From contig JAGFNQ010002310.1 in the NCBI GenBank assembly GCA_024364735.1, forward strand, positions 216,656 through 280,655: DNA of 64,000 nt. Reading direction: 5' to 3'. Position 1 is the first letter of the stretch; each line of letters opens with the position of its first letter. Under the pieces are notes generated by a model. It saw only the letters and a list, made by a program, of their open reading frames with translations, had not been told where the DNA came from and did no database searches. The translations under genes were made by a program, and so were the position numbers. This DNA is from Boesenbergia rotunda. Its lineage: Eukaryota; Streptophyta; Magnoliopsida; Zingiberales; Zingiberaceae. Below are positions 49,536 to 60,121 of this stretch, one piece after another.

Positions 49536-51289
49536 GATGATTGGTTGAGAACCAATAATTTCACACTACCTGCACCATCACAGATAATGTCTACAAGATG
49601 ATCATCGACAATGGTAGTTATAAGAACACCATATCCTTTGAGTTTGTCCAGAAATTATAACTGAAGACAGGCCATCGTCCTTTATCCTAACTGAACAAAG
49701 AAAGTAAGGTAACTGTAGACCGGTGATGTCTCATTTCATTTAATTGACAAATATTTTGATAGACCTGTAGTTGTGTGGTGGACTTGGATGAGTGTCATGT
49801 ATTGTTGGGGCAACCATGGCAGTATGATCACAGTGCTATTCATGATGGACAAAAGAATACATATACCCTTCACATTAAGGGAAAAAAGATTGTGTTGGCG
49901 ACGCGACATGAAAGATCTACTCCAATTCCGATAACTAAAAATACTAATTCGTTCTATATCCAAGTTTTTAGATTTAGTGGAGCATAGAGTTATATATGAT
50001 TTACTACCGTATCAGACCATTTTCCCTGCCATGAATGCTGAGTTATTAGCCGAAGTACAGTAGTTGTTGGAGGATTTTGATAAGTCAATGCCAGAGGATC
50101 TCCTTCTGGGCTACCGCCTATGTGAGATGTTCTGTTGAGGCAATCTATGGTCCATGGGATCATGTATTTTGATATTTGAGCAAAGGGTTTAAGTTAAGTT
50201 TGTTGGTGCAATCGACCCAAGGTTGATCAAATATATCATGAGTTTTGATGTGTGTGTTAATATGATTAAGTTAGGTTTTTATGTTGATTTGATGTGTGTG
50301 TTTGAGTCTTGCAGGACTTGGTGAATCACACATGAGGATTAACGGAGTGAAGCATCCGAGGGATGAGAGCCGAGGAAGAGGACTTCAAGGGCGAGCCGAG
50401 GAGTAGACTTCAAAGACATACGCGAAGGATGACATTGAGACAAGCCACGAGCTTGTGTGCACATCCGAGGGACGAGAGCCAAAGGAAGAGAACTTCAAGG
50501 AGCAAGCCAAGGAAGTTGAGTTCAATGCATACGCGAAGGGTGAACTCCGAAGAGGTTGAGAGTGCATTTGTAAGTATGACAGTTGACTGGCAAGGGAACC
50601 AGTCAACTGGCACTACTGAGAGAGCACTGTAGCAATCGACTGGTATAAACACTAGTCGACTCATCTTTCTGTAAGGTCGAGCAGCTGGAAGTAGTCGACT
50701 GGTCTCCAGAGCAGTCGACTGGTCTGTTCGAAATAGAGCCGTTGGCTAAACATCTGTCGATTGACCCTAGGGGCAGTCGACTGATGTTGGGGTTGAGCTG
50801 TTTGGTTAACAGCTCTCTCCACTATTTAAAGTGGAGCTTGAGACTTGAGATAGATTAGCTCTTCACTGTGATATCTTTACTTTAGTGCTCAAGCTCCAAG
50901 TGTTGATCTTCCTCCCAAACCCTAGCTCATTCTTGTAAGGAGGAAGAAGATTTGTGAGAGGTTGTTCTCCATCGAGAAGGAGAAAGATTTAGCCGGAAAT
51001 TGCCGGGGCGTGATCCACTGAAGGATCAAGGGTTCGTCCACCTCAAGGACACGCCGTGGAGTAGGAGCAAGCAATCTCCGAACCACGTAACCGGTAACGT
51101 GTTAGCATTGTATTCATTGATAGATTAAGTTTCACTTGTGCTAACAATTGTAGGAAGAGAGTTGAATTGGGGTGACCGAGCTATTCACCCCCCTCTAGCA
51201 TGCCATCGGTCACAACAACTGATATCAGAGCGCAAGGACGCCTTCAACGGACTAACCGCAGAAGAGCAAAATCATTGAAATGATCGGCT

Positions 51290-52750
51290 CGCATATCCAT
51301 GCCAAAATTTGAAGGAGAATTCGTTTGGTGGAAAAAAGGATGGAGGTATTCTTCAATGTCGATTTTGATATAATGTTAATCATGGAAAACAGTTTTGAAG
51401 TGCCTAGGGATCAAGAAAACAAGTTACTTGAGAAGATAAGGTGGAGCAAGAAACAAAGGGATGATTACTTGGCGAATTCAAAAGTCTTGCACCATCTACT
51501 AAGTGTGCTCCCCATCAAGAAGTAACAAGGATTGGAAGTTACTCAAGTGCCAAAGACTTATGGGATAAGCTAATAGAGCGTTATGAGGGCACTTCGAAGG
51601 TGAAAATGTCAAAGAGAGATCTTCTCCGATCCTAACTCAACAATATCAAACTTGATAAAGGGGATAAGGTATCAAATTTGCATGTTAGATTTAAAGAAAT
51701 ACTTATTGAACTAACAAGTGTAGGAGAACAATTTTCCAATCGAGACACCTTGATGAAAGCCATCAATGCATTTCCAAGAACATCAAATTGGAGCTCAATG
51801 GTGGACTCTTACTACATATCCAAGGATCTAGAGAAAACTTTTCTAGAGGAATTTTCTCAACCATGGAGCTCCATGAAACTCGGATTGGAGGAGCAATTGA
51901 AGAAACCTACAAGCTAAAGAGTATACCCTTGTAGCAAACAAGGAAAAAGGTAAAAAGAAGATGGTTCCCTCATCCGACTCGGATGATTCTAGTGCATCCA
52001 TGGATAGTGATGCGGAAGCCTACATGGTAAGAAAAATGAGGAAAGTGTTTAAATATTTTTTACTAACAAATCTCATGGTAGGAAAGTTCAAGGAGCAAAA
52101 GTAGAACAAGGGAAGATAATTTGCTACAATTGTTAAGGAGAAGGATATATGAGAGATGAATGCCCTCTCTTGAAGAAAAAGGAAGGAAAGAAGAAAGAAA
52201 AAAAGAAGAAATCAAAAGAGAAGTGGAAGAAAGTGCAAAATTTAAGGCTACATGGGATGATTTATCTTCATCGGAAGAGGAGGAGCATCACGTATCCCAT
52301 TTTGTACTAATAAAATTGAAAGACATTCCCTCCACGTCATCCGAATTTGAAGAAGAAAAGAGCTCAAGAGATGAAGGGAGCTCAACTGAAGGGGGAGGCT
52401 CAACTTCGAAATTGAACGTATCGGTAAGTGAGGTATACAATCTACCCACTACTACTCTTGTAAAAATTATTTCTAGCACTAATGATGATTTATTTAAGGC
52501 TAGAAAGAAGATTAAGGGTTTGAAAAATGAAATTTGCATGTTAAATGAAAAGTTAGAATCCATGAAAATTAAGGATGATATGCATGCTTCTTCTTCTATT
52601 TCAATTGATTCATGTTTAGAAGAAGAAAATAAGGAATTAAGAGAAAAGGTAGATAGTCTTACCAAAGCTCTTAGAAAATTTGAAATTGGCTCAAAAACCC
52701 TAGATATGATAATTGAGAGCCAAAGAGCAAGTTCAAGAAAGAAGGTATAG
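51290..52750 (+). pseudogene. Copia-type gag with coiled-coil tail, broken
   Basis: The region reads as the plant copia gag group. It opens with MPKFEGEFVWWKKRMEVF, then WSKKQRDDYLANSKVLHHL. A zinc knuckle near 52122 reads CYNC-stop-GEGYMRDEC. The open frame from 52160 to 52750 (196 residues) is acidic and serine-rich, then a coiled coil (KARKKIKGLKNEICMLNEKL; ENKELREKVDSLTKALRKF) ending LDMIIESQR. Stops and frameshifts interrupt the N-terminal part. No protease, integrase or reverse transcriptase follows before LTR2. If ever functional, this was a gag-only element relying on others for polymerase. Confidence 0.7.
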
Positions 52751-54416
52751 GGTTTGGAAAATCTAGCAATGGAAAAACCTATCATTGCTTACTTGCTAGA
52801 TGACAAGCAAAGACCAAGACCCTAGAAAGAAAATGATTTCCTAAGAAGTACTTGGTCAACCCAATTAGGAAACATTTCTATTGGGTGCCAAAATCAATCC
52901 TCAAGGGTTAGAGGATTTAAATTTAGTCAACCATGTTGTTAAAATTTTAAAATTTGGTTGACTTGAGACATTAAGGGGGAGTACTTAGCCCAAATAAAAA
53001 TTCTTGATGAAATGAGTTAAATAAGGATTACCTTTAGTATATCTCATATTACTTTGATTTATGATTGTATTTATGTATATGAGACGTTAGGATGATGCAT
53101 TTAATTCACTTATGCTTATGACATTTTGATGAGTTATTAGATGTATCAATTTAGCAATAATAGACCAACTATGAGGAAAACAAATATTTAATTAATGGAT
53201 ATCTTGCCCATAGATCACAGTTGGATATTTCAAATGATTTGAAAACAATTTTGTGTTTTATTTGCTATGATATAGATTTGCAAGACACATAGGTTCAAAG
53301 CTAAGACTTGGTTTTAATACAAAATTGATTGTTTTCAAAGAATTTGAGTTTTGGTTAAAAAGTTAAACATATTTGGATTTTTCATGAAAATATATTTTTC
53401 TCTGTTAGAAAACATCACAAAAATATGTTTGTAAAATTTCATAATTTTTGAATTTTATGAAATTTTTTATGCATTTCTGAATTTCAGCTCAAAAGACTAA
53501 AATTTCAGTTTGTTATGTATCAGTCGACTGGTCCTGGGGGCAGTCGACTGAACATTTTGTGAATGGGCAATTCGATGTAATCAGTCGACGAATAACTAAC
53601 TCAGTCGACTGGTACTTGGATTTTCTGATTTCTGGGTATTTTTAGAAAATGAAACTTGTTCCTAATTGATACCAAAGGGTAGTATTGTTTGGAGCAATCT
53701 TTTTGATGGTGTTAAAGGGGGATAATTGAAAGGTTTAATTTAGAATTTAACTTAATTCATTATGTTGTGTTAAAATTGAAAATCATGTGTTAAGGCATAG
53801 GTTAAGGGGGAGGATGCATTTTTATGTGTCTTAATATACTATGCTTTAAATTGTCAATTGTTATCTTTGTACCTGACTTAAACACATTGCCACACATCAA
53901 GAAGGGGGAGATTATTGGTGCAATCAACCCAAAGTTGATTGAATAGATCATGAGTTTTGATGTATGTGTCAATATGATTAAGTTAGATTTTTGTGTTAAT
54001 TTGATGTGTGTGTTTGAGTCTTACAGGACTTGATGAATCACACATGAGGATTAACCGAGTGATGCATCCGAGGGACGAGAGTCGAGGAAGAGGACTTCAA
54101 GGGCGAGCCGAGGAAGTAGACTTCAAAGGCATACGCGAAGGATGACATGGAGATAAGCCGCGGGCTTGTGTGCGCATCTGAGGGACGAGAGCCGAAGGAA
54201 GAGAACTTCACGGGGCAAGCTAAGGAAGTGGACTTCAAGGCATAAGTGAAGGGTGAACTCCGGAGAGGTTGAGAGTGCATTTGTAAGTAGGGCAGTCGAC
54301 TGGCAAGGGAACCACTCGACTGACACTACTGAGAGAGCACTGTAGCAATCGACTGGTATGGACACTAGTCGACTCATCTTTCTGTAAGGTCGAACAGCCG
54401 GAAGCAGTTGACTGGT

Positions 54417-54485
54417 CTCCAGAGCAGTCGACTGGTCTCCAGAGCAGTCGACTGGTCTCCAGAGCAGTCGACTGGTCTGTTCGAA
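54417..54485. repeat. 20-bp tandem repeat in LTR2
   Basis: Three to four copies of a unit with gcagtcgactggtctccaga in LTR2, where LTR1 has a single copy. The cagtcgactgg motif also recurs elsewhere in both LTRs and near 53520-53620. Confidence 0.9.
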
Positions 54486-54789
54486 ATAGAGTTGTTAGGC
54501 TAGCTGTTGGCTAGACATCAGTCTACTGGCCTTAGGGGCAGTCGACTGGTGTCAGGGCTAAGCTGTTTGGTTAACAACTCTATCTACTATTTAAAGTGAA
54601 GCTTGAGACTTGAGATAGGCGTGGAGTAGGAGTAAACAATCTCCGAACCACGTAACCGATAACGTGTTAGCATTGCATTTATTGATAAATTAAGTTTCCG
54701 CTTGTGCTAACAATTGTAGGAAGAAAGTTGAATTAGGGTGACCGAGCTATTCACCCCCCTCTAGCCGTGCCATCGGTCACAACAAGGTT

Positions 54790-54959
54790 TACTCTTGTAT
54801 TTGATATGTGTATATGAGTGTGTAGGTTTGACAGGATACACATAGACTCAGCTTGATAACTTCGGGTCCGATAAAGAATAGTGTGCTCGAGGGACCGTGG
54901 ACAAGGTAGGAACGATGAGCCGAGGGAAGCGCACTTCAAGGCATACGTGAAGGATTGCC
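54790..54959 (+). mobile_element. Partial LTR related to the copia-like element
   Basis: Contains gatatgtgtatatgagtgtg, gtttgacaggatacacatag and cttcaaggcatacgtgaagg, in the order seen in LTR1 and LTR2, but diverged. It is cut by the solo LTR at 54960 and may continue after 57219 (cgtcgcgagc). Confidence 0.5.
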
Positions 54960-57213
54960 TGTTGGGACCGGGTGCATGTTGACATGGATACGGGTTCGTA
55001 ATTTTTAAAATTAATTACGTGTAGCGGAAGAATTAGCATAAATAATTTTTCAAATTATTTTAACCACGTATCTAGCATGCAACCTTACGATGTGTGGACA
55101 TGATCATAAATTAAAATTTTTCAGAAAGTAAACTAATTTACTTAATACCTCGCGTAACTCGTAGAAAGGGACGAGATCCAACTGTAGCGTCCCTTGGAAG
55201 CTCCGCCTCTATTTGCGTCCACGCCGAGTTCTCTTCGGGATGACTTCGCAAAGCCACGAGTTTCGTGCCGACAAGAACTACTAGATTCTCCAAAGGCACA
55301 ACTAGAATATCAAGAGAGAGAGATGGAAACTAACCACCAAGTAACGGAATCAAGATTCCGTGAAGGAAGGAAGGAGTCGCGACCCGCTTCGTCTTGGTGG
55401 TGGCTCACGGCAAGGGAAGGTGGCGCTGGCCCTAGAGGGATGGAGTGGGCGCCGGCCCTAGAGGGAGAGGGAGAGAAGGAGAGGAAGAGAGGCTAGGCAA
55501 GAATCCTTGATCACTTGAATTAATCTCCAAGTCTTGCCTATGCACCTTTATATAGTAGCCTCTTTATCGCCAAGTCTCCTCTTAACGGAATTTTTTATAA
55601 GAAATTTATCTTTATAAATTTTTTTATGAATTATTCCGTTATACCAAGTTTTTATTATAACTCTATTTATAATAAAAACAACCATGCCTCCCCTTTTATT
55701 ATGGAATAAAATTTACAAAAAATTTATTATATGAATTTTTCTTATCATGGAAAAATCAATTCATAATTGATTTTATAGAATAAAATAAATCAATCCATGA
55801 TTCATTTTAATTTTCATAAAAAGAATAAATTTCTATAAATTTCTTTACATAAATTTCTTTATATAAATTTCTTTATATAAATTTCTTTATATAAATTTCT
55901 TTATCCATAATTTTATAAAACAAATCGCGCTTGATTTATTTTATAATTTAAACCAAATAAATTGGTTTCCCTCTTTTATTGTGGCCGACCAAACTAAAGA
56001 GGGTGGGCACCCTCTTTGGCCGGCCACACCAAGCCAAAACTCTTACGAATTAAACTCATTTAATTCATCCAATAAGCCTTCAAAAGACTTAACTATTTTA
56101 AGCTTCCGATGCGCCTCTGATAAATTCAGATTCGACTTATTTCTCTTGATTGAAAAATCCAATTTTCAACTCGTTTTAAATCCCTCGGATTACTCGTAGT
56201 GCGTGTGACTAAATAGGCTTTCGATTTATGTTGGCCGTCTATAATCACCCAATTATAGAACGATCATGAGTGACACCTAGTAGTACATCATGACCCCCAA
56301 TTAATCGAAAGATCAACGGTTGACCTCAGAAATAATTCTGAAACCCTTCAGCAGCTATAATGAGTTGTGCCTCATTCCCTTCACCATCTTATACCCACTT
56401 GGTTCAGGACACGGTCTATGTGTGTCAGTCCCCACTAGGCTGACTACGTCATACCTAGCCCAAGTAATGTCTTTCTCGTCCAATGGATTCTAATTACTCT
56501 CATGTTTCCTAGAGATTCATACTCGGAACATGTTATGCTCTGGTCAGAGGCTTCGAGTAACAATCCAACGATAGGCCTTGGGTATATATCTCCTCGCAAG
56601 GAGTGGTGAATCCTTTGTAGGCTGTTTAAACATCTTCAGGCACTTCGGCTTATACCCAACCATCCTGGGTCCACACCTCCTTAGAGATGCTTGCTTAAGA
56701 TGTCAAAGTATAAGTCTCCATGACCAAGATGACTTGAACACCGCAAGTCAAAGGAACATCGCACTTAAGCTGCAGTAAGAACTTTCATTGACATATCTAT
56801 ATGTAGATTACCATATGAAGTTTTACAGCCAGTCACTCCAATGAACTAGTTCCCTTAACTAGCATCCATGTTTATCTCCGGACATCCCAATGTCACCAGC
56901 CAGTGAGAATCAGCTGATTAGAGAATAACCCATGCTAGTCTCAACAGAATTGATAGTGTCCATATTTATCAATTCATCGACTAGGGACAATTTCAATACT
57001 TCACAATAGCACATGTAGAGATAATCACTAGTTGTGAATTCATCACAAATTCTCTCATGCTGTGAATTGTATTGCAGACATTCAGTAGATGAGTTTAAGA
57101 TCTCAATCAAATACATGAACATGTATACTCAAATAATGGATATTTATTTATTAAAATAAATGTTTACAATTATAAGACGATTACCTTAGGACACTTCTCT
57201 CATATTACTAACA
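54960..57213 (-). mobile_element. Solo LTR, 2254 bp
   Basis: Starts TGTTGGGACC and ends ATTACTAACA, with an exact 5-bp duplication TTGCC (54955-54959 and 57214-57218). A TATA-like tatataaaggtgcat on the minus strand (about 55554-55540), followed by CT-rich leader-like sequence, suggests minus orientation. No coding region, second LTR or primer-binding site within. Confidence 0.8.
55837..55906. repeat. 14-bp tandem repeat
   Basis: Five to six copies of aaatttctttatat inside the solo LTR. Confidence 0.9.
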
Positions 57214-57218
57214 TTGCC

Positions 57219-57610
57219 CGTCGCGAGCATTTCCAAGTCACATTGGTGATCGGTAGGAGACTTCCATGGAGCCGTGTAGATCGCCCCAGTTCGAGCAATT
57301 TTCGATTTACCTTGTCGATCGATAAGAAACTTCTGTTGGGCCAGGCTTAGTTGTCCCAAGTTCGAGCGCTTCCTGATTTACCTTTGCCACAAGTGGGAAA
57401 TTTCCGTAGGGTTGGGCCGATGATTTCATGTTCGAACACTTTATGATTTACTATGACAATCATTGAGAAATTTCTATGAGCCAAATTGGCCATCTTAGAT
57501 TCCTCTATAAGTTCGAGTACTTTCCGATTTATCCTGATAAATAATAGAAAACTTTTATGAATCCAAAATAGTCATCTCCACACTATATTTGAGCTCTTCT
57601 CAATTTATCT
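57219..57610. repeat. Diverged 70-82 bp tandem repeat, about five copies
   Basis: Successive units share gaaacttct...ggcc...gttcgagc...tttccgatttacc-like sequence, with divergence increasing to the right. No reading frame. The block starts right after the solo LTR's target duplication. Confidence 0.65.
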
Positions 57611-57955
57611 TATCCAGATTCTACGGTCATTAATTCATATTTTTTAGAATATTTTATAATTTTTATTAATTTATTTAATATTTAATTATATTATATAATT
57701 TTACAATTTTTTTTATAATATATAAAAAATAAGAATAATATGAATTTATATATATTAAATAAATATTTAATTTCTCATGTTCACTTCTTCGCACAGGGAA
57801 CATAGATGAGGATTTGCTTCGCTGTCCAAATGCTACCGGCTACACCAGTAAGCCCCTAATAAGTGATAAAAGGTGAAATTTTCATCCCAACCCTCTGTCA
57901 GTTGATGTTAGGATTAAGAGGACAGATCCTCTATTCTACTTTATCTTCTATCCCG
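57611..57955. other. AT-rich spacer
   Basis: No supported gene or element end between the diverged tandem repeat and the hAT element. Confidence 0.4.
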
Positions 57956-58021
57956 CCTGTCCTCGGGGGCATAGCCACCTTGAGGAGAGGGGGTGCGATC
58001 ATCCCTCTCAAATTTTATTAA

Positions 58022-58026
<5 letters not shown>

Positions 58027-58073
<47 letters not shown>
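58027..58073. repeat. (TA)n microsatellite
   Basis: TA dinucleotide run of about 46 bp within the hAT element. Confidence 0.95.
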
Positions 58074-58075
<2 letters not shown>

Positions 58076-58879
58076 TTATTATTTTTCTTAGTAGATCACG
58101 AACATTCATTGTCGAAAATTGAAACCGATCACATATTTAGAAAGCTCATGACCTAAGCTATCCATTGCTACCACTTTTACGAGGAAATATCGAGATTTAA
58201 AATATTAAGTATTGAATTTTAAAATAAAATATCATAATAAATGGATGAACTAAATCGTAGGACATAAAGTGAGGATGCTAAATTAAAATTAATCCAGTTT
58301 GAACTAAATTCATGTACGGAGATAAATATTACTTTGATTTAAATCAGGATTAATTTGATCAAGTTATGATTGAATCAAGTTTAATATTTAAATGAGTTTG
58401 ATCCATTTAAAATGAATTAGGATATTTTCGAGAAAAATATTTATATATTTTTTTCTCTCTTTTCTCCCTAGCATGTCACAACCTTGTCATATCGTATGTC
58501 ACCTCTTCGTTTATTCCTCTCTTTTATTTTCTCTCTTCCTCTTCTTCCACAATTACTTCTTCTCTTTCTCTTCTCCAACGATAGTAAACCTATAATTTGT
58601 TCTGCTCATCTTCTTAAGCACCAGAGCTTTCTTTTAAATTCTTCTCATTTCTCTTCTCCAGTGAGCAAGAAATGCAGTATCAACTATTGCACTCTTCCAA
58701 CAATAAAAACAATCCTCAACCCTCACATCTTCTCTCTCTTCTTATATTTTTAGGATTTTATTAACACCACAAAAATAGTTATATTTTTACTTCTTCCTCT
58801 CCCTATTTTCTCTCTTCTCTATTTTCTCAAAAGCAATGGTCTTATAAGAGGAGTAAGTTATTTCTTTCTTCTTTCATAA

Positions 58880-59041
58880 TTAATTAATTAAAGAAAAGTT
58901 GTCAAGCATAAATTTTATTTTATTAGGTTGCTAGTTAAGATGATTATTTAGATTTTATATTTAATTAATTAAAGAAAACTTGTCAAGCATAAATTTTATT
59001 TTATTAGGTTGCTAGTTAAGATGATTATTTAGATCACAATG
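58880..59041. repeat. 81-bp tandem duplication
   Basis: Two nearly identical 81-bp copies, each containing ttgtcaagcataaattttat and gctagttaagatgattattt, inside the hAT element. Confidence 0.9.
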
Positions 59042-59312
59042 AATATCTTATATGTAGAAATGCTAAATATTATGAGAAAGCGATATCACAAATGATTTTT
59101 TGATTTTAAATCATAAAAAAACTTTGAGGATCAATATATCATTGTTTCAACTAAAACTAAGTGTTGTGATCAAAATTTTCGAATTTAAGTTCATTTTCAG
59201 CTCCTTAAATTCGGAATTTAGGTTTTTAAATGATGAAATCGACTACATTAATATTTAAAATTTTTGAAAATCGCCTCTCCTGGTCGAAAATCCTGGCTAC
59301 GCCACTGCCTGT

Positions 59313-59605
59313 CCTACTCATCGACGATGATCGATAAGTCGTCCGATCGTCGATCGAACATCACCGACGGTCTCCGACCGCCACTTTGAACAAAACTATA
59401 CCATGGAGATAGAGTGAACCCGTCGGGATCACCGTAATTGCCATCTTGTCGGATTCACCGTATAATTCGATGAGATTGTAATTGCGGTAATTTCAACTGG
59501 TTCATCATTTTTTCAGGATATTATTTGATTCGGGATGACGATAAAAAATTATCGATGATGTCCGATCGACGATCGGATGACTCACCGATCGTTGCTGATG
59601 AGTAT
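59313..59605. mobile_element. Foldback-like inverted-repeat segment
   Basis: About 55 bp at 59313-59370 (ctcatcgacgatgatcgata then gtccgatcgtcgatcg) reappears inverted at about 59545-59605 with scattered differences; the shared core is tccgatcgtcgatcg. The spacer is about 175 bp and non-coding. No target duplication was confirmed. It ends about 520 bp upstream of the PGAP1-like start. Confidence 0.5.
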
Positions 59606-59814
59606 GAGAGAAGCGAGACAGAGATCATTTGAGATAGAGATTAATAGACAAAAATAAATAACAATCACTCCCTCTTAATTTTAAGATTAATACGAAAAAA
59701 ATAAATTATCAGAACTAAAAACGTAAAAGGTTGGGAAAAGACTGTTTACACATGGTAACATGATAGTAAGCCCTGTTCCCACCTCTGCTGTAGGCTGGTA
59801 GCGTCGTCGATCTA

Positions 59815-60121
59815 AATAGCTCTCTTCCTCTTCCTCTTCCTCTTCCTCGATTTCTCCTCCTTCTCTTCCCCGAACCCTTCGGCGATTTCCTCTGCGCCGC
59901 TTTCAAGATCTCGAGCCGCTGCTACCGGTGAGTTCGTAGTTTGATCCGGTGTGGAGATCGCCTCTTTGAAGGTGATTTCGTCACATTCTCATCCGAGTGG
60001 AGTTCGAATTTTGTACTTCAAACGCACGTTTGAAGCAGATCTGGGTTCTGACCCTCTTCTGGGAGTCTTGTTTTGATGGCCAGTCTTTCTGCGGGGTTTT
60101 GATCTTGCTTTTCTTTTGGAA
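59815..60121 (+). promoter_or_regulatory. Leader region of the PGAP1-like gene
   Basis: CTTCCT hexamer repeats (about 59820-59850) and CT-rich sequence precede the start codon, as in many plant 5' leaders. A gt at about 59930 could start a leader intron. The transcription start cannot be placed. Confidence 0.4.

Larger units (their letters stand above)
45205..50180 (+). pseudogene. Ty3/gypsy gag-protease remnant split by solo LTRs
   Basis: Before the insertion (45205-45532) the plus strand reads as a retrotransposon gag domain with stops: NFIDRINKVE, VPDRMKVKLIAIK, GRAVAW, FSDFTHCD. After the insertion (48711 on) it resumes with KLEEQKVG and FQDPLSLHSF. A CCHC-like zinc knuckle follows, present twice because of a 310-bp duplication, with a stop inside the second. 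Then comes a retroviral-type aspartic protease region (IIDNGSYKNT; VVDLDECHVLLGQPWQYDHS). The remnant ends near 50180 with a motif resembling LPPGLPPIRG of related elements (decayed). Reverse transcriptase and integrase are absent. Confidence 0.7.
50201..54784 (+). mobile_element. Copia-like gag-only retrotransposon with both LTRs
   Basis: LTR1 50201-51217 starts TGTTGGTGCAATC and ends GGTCACAACA. LTR2 53913-54784 starts TATTGGTGCAATC and ends GGTCACAACA. Directly after LTR1 is a primer-binding site like that of initiator tRNA-Met (tgatatcagagc, one change from tggtatcagagc). Before LTR2 is a polypurine tract (gaagggggaga). The flanks AAGTT (50196-50200) and AGGTT (54785-54789) differ by one base. 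LTR2 lacks about 200 bp found in LTR1 and carries an extra run of 20-bp repeats. The interior encodes only gag-type protein. Confidence 0.85.
57964..59307. mobile_element. Non-autonomous hAT element
   Basis: 1344 bp flanked by an exact 8-bp duplication CCTGTCCT (57956-57963 and 59308-59315). The left end CGGGGGCATAGCC pairs with the inverse of the right end, CAGTGGCGTAGCC. Its left subterminal sequence (ggggtgcgat, then tctcaaatttt) resembles the repeats at 589 and 2858, so it may belong to the same hAT family as the 2034-2811 transposase remnant. It contains a (TA)n run (58027-58073), an 81-bp direct duplication and a small open frame (58484-58753) without family resemblance. Confidence 0.85.
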
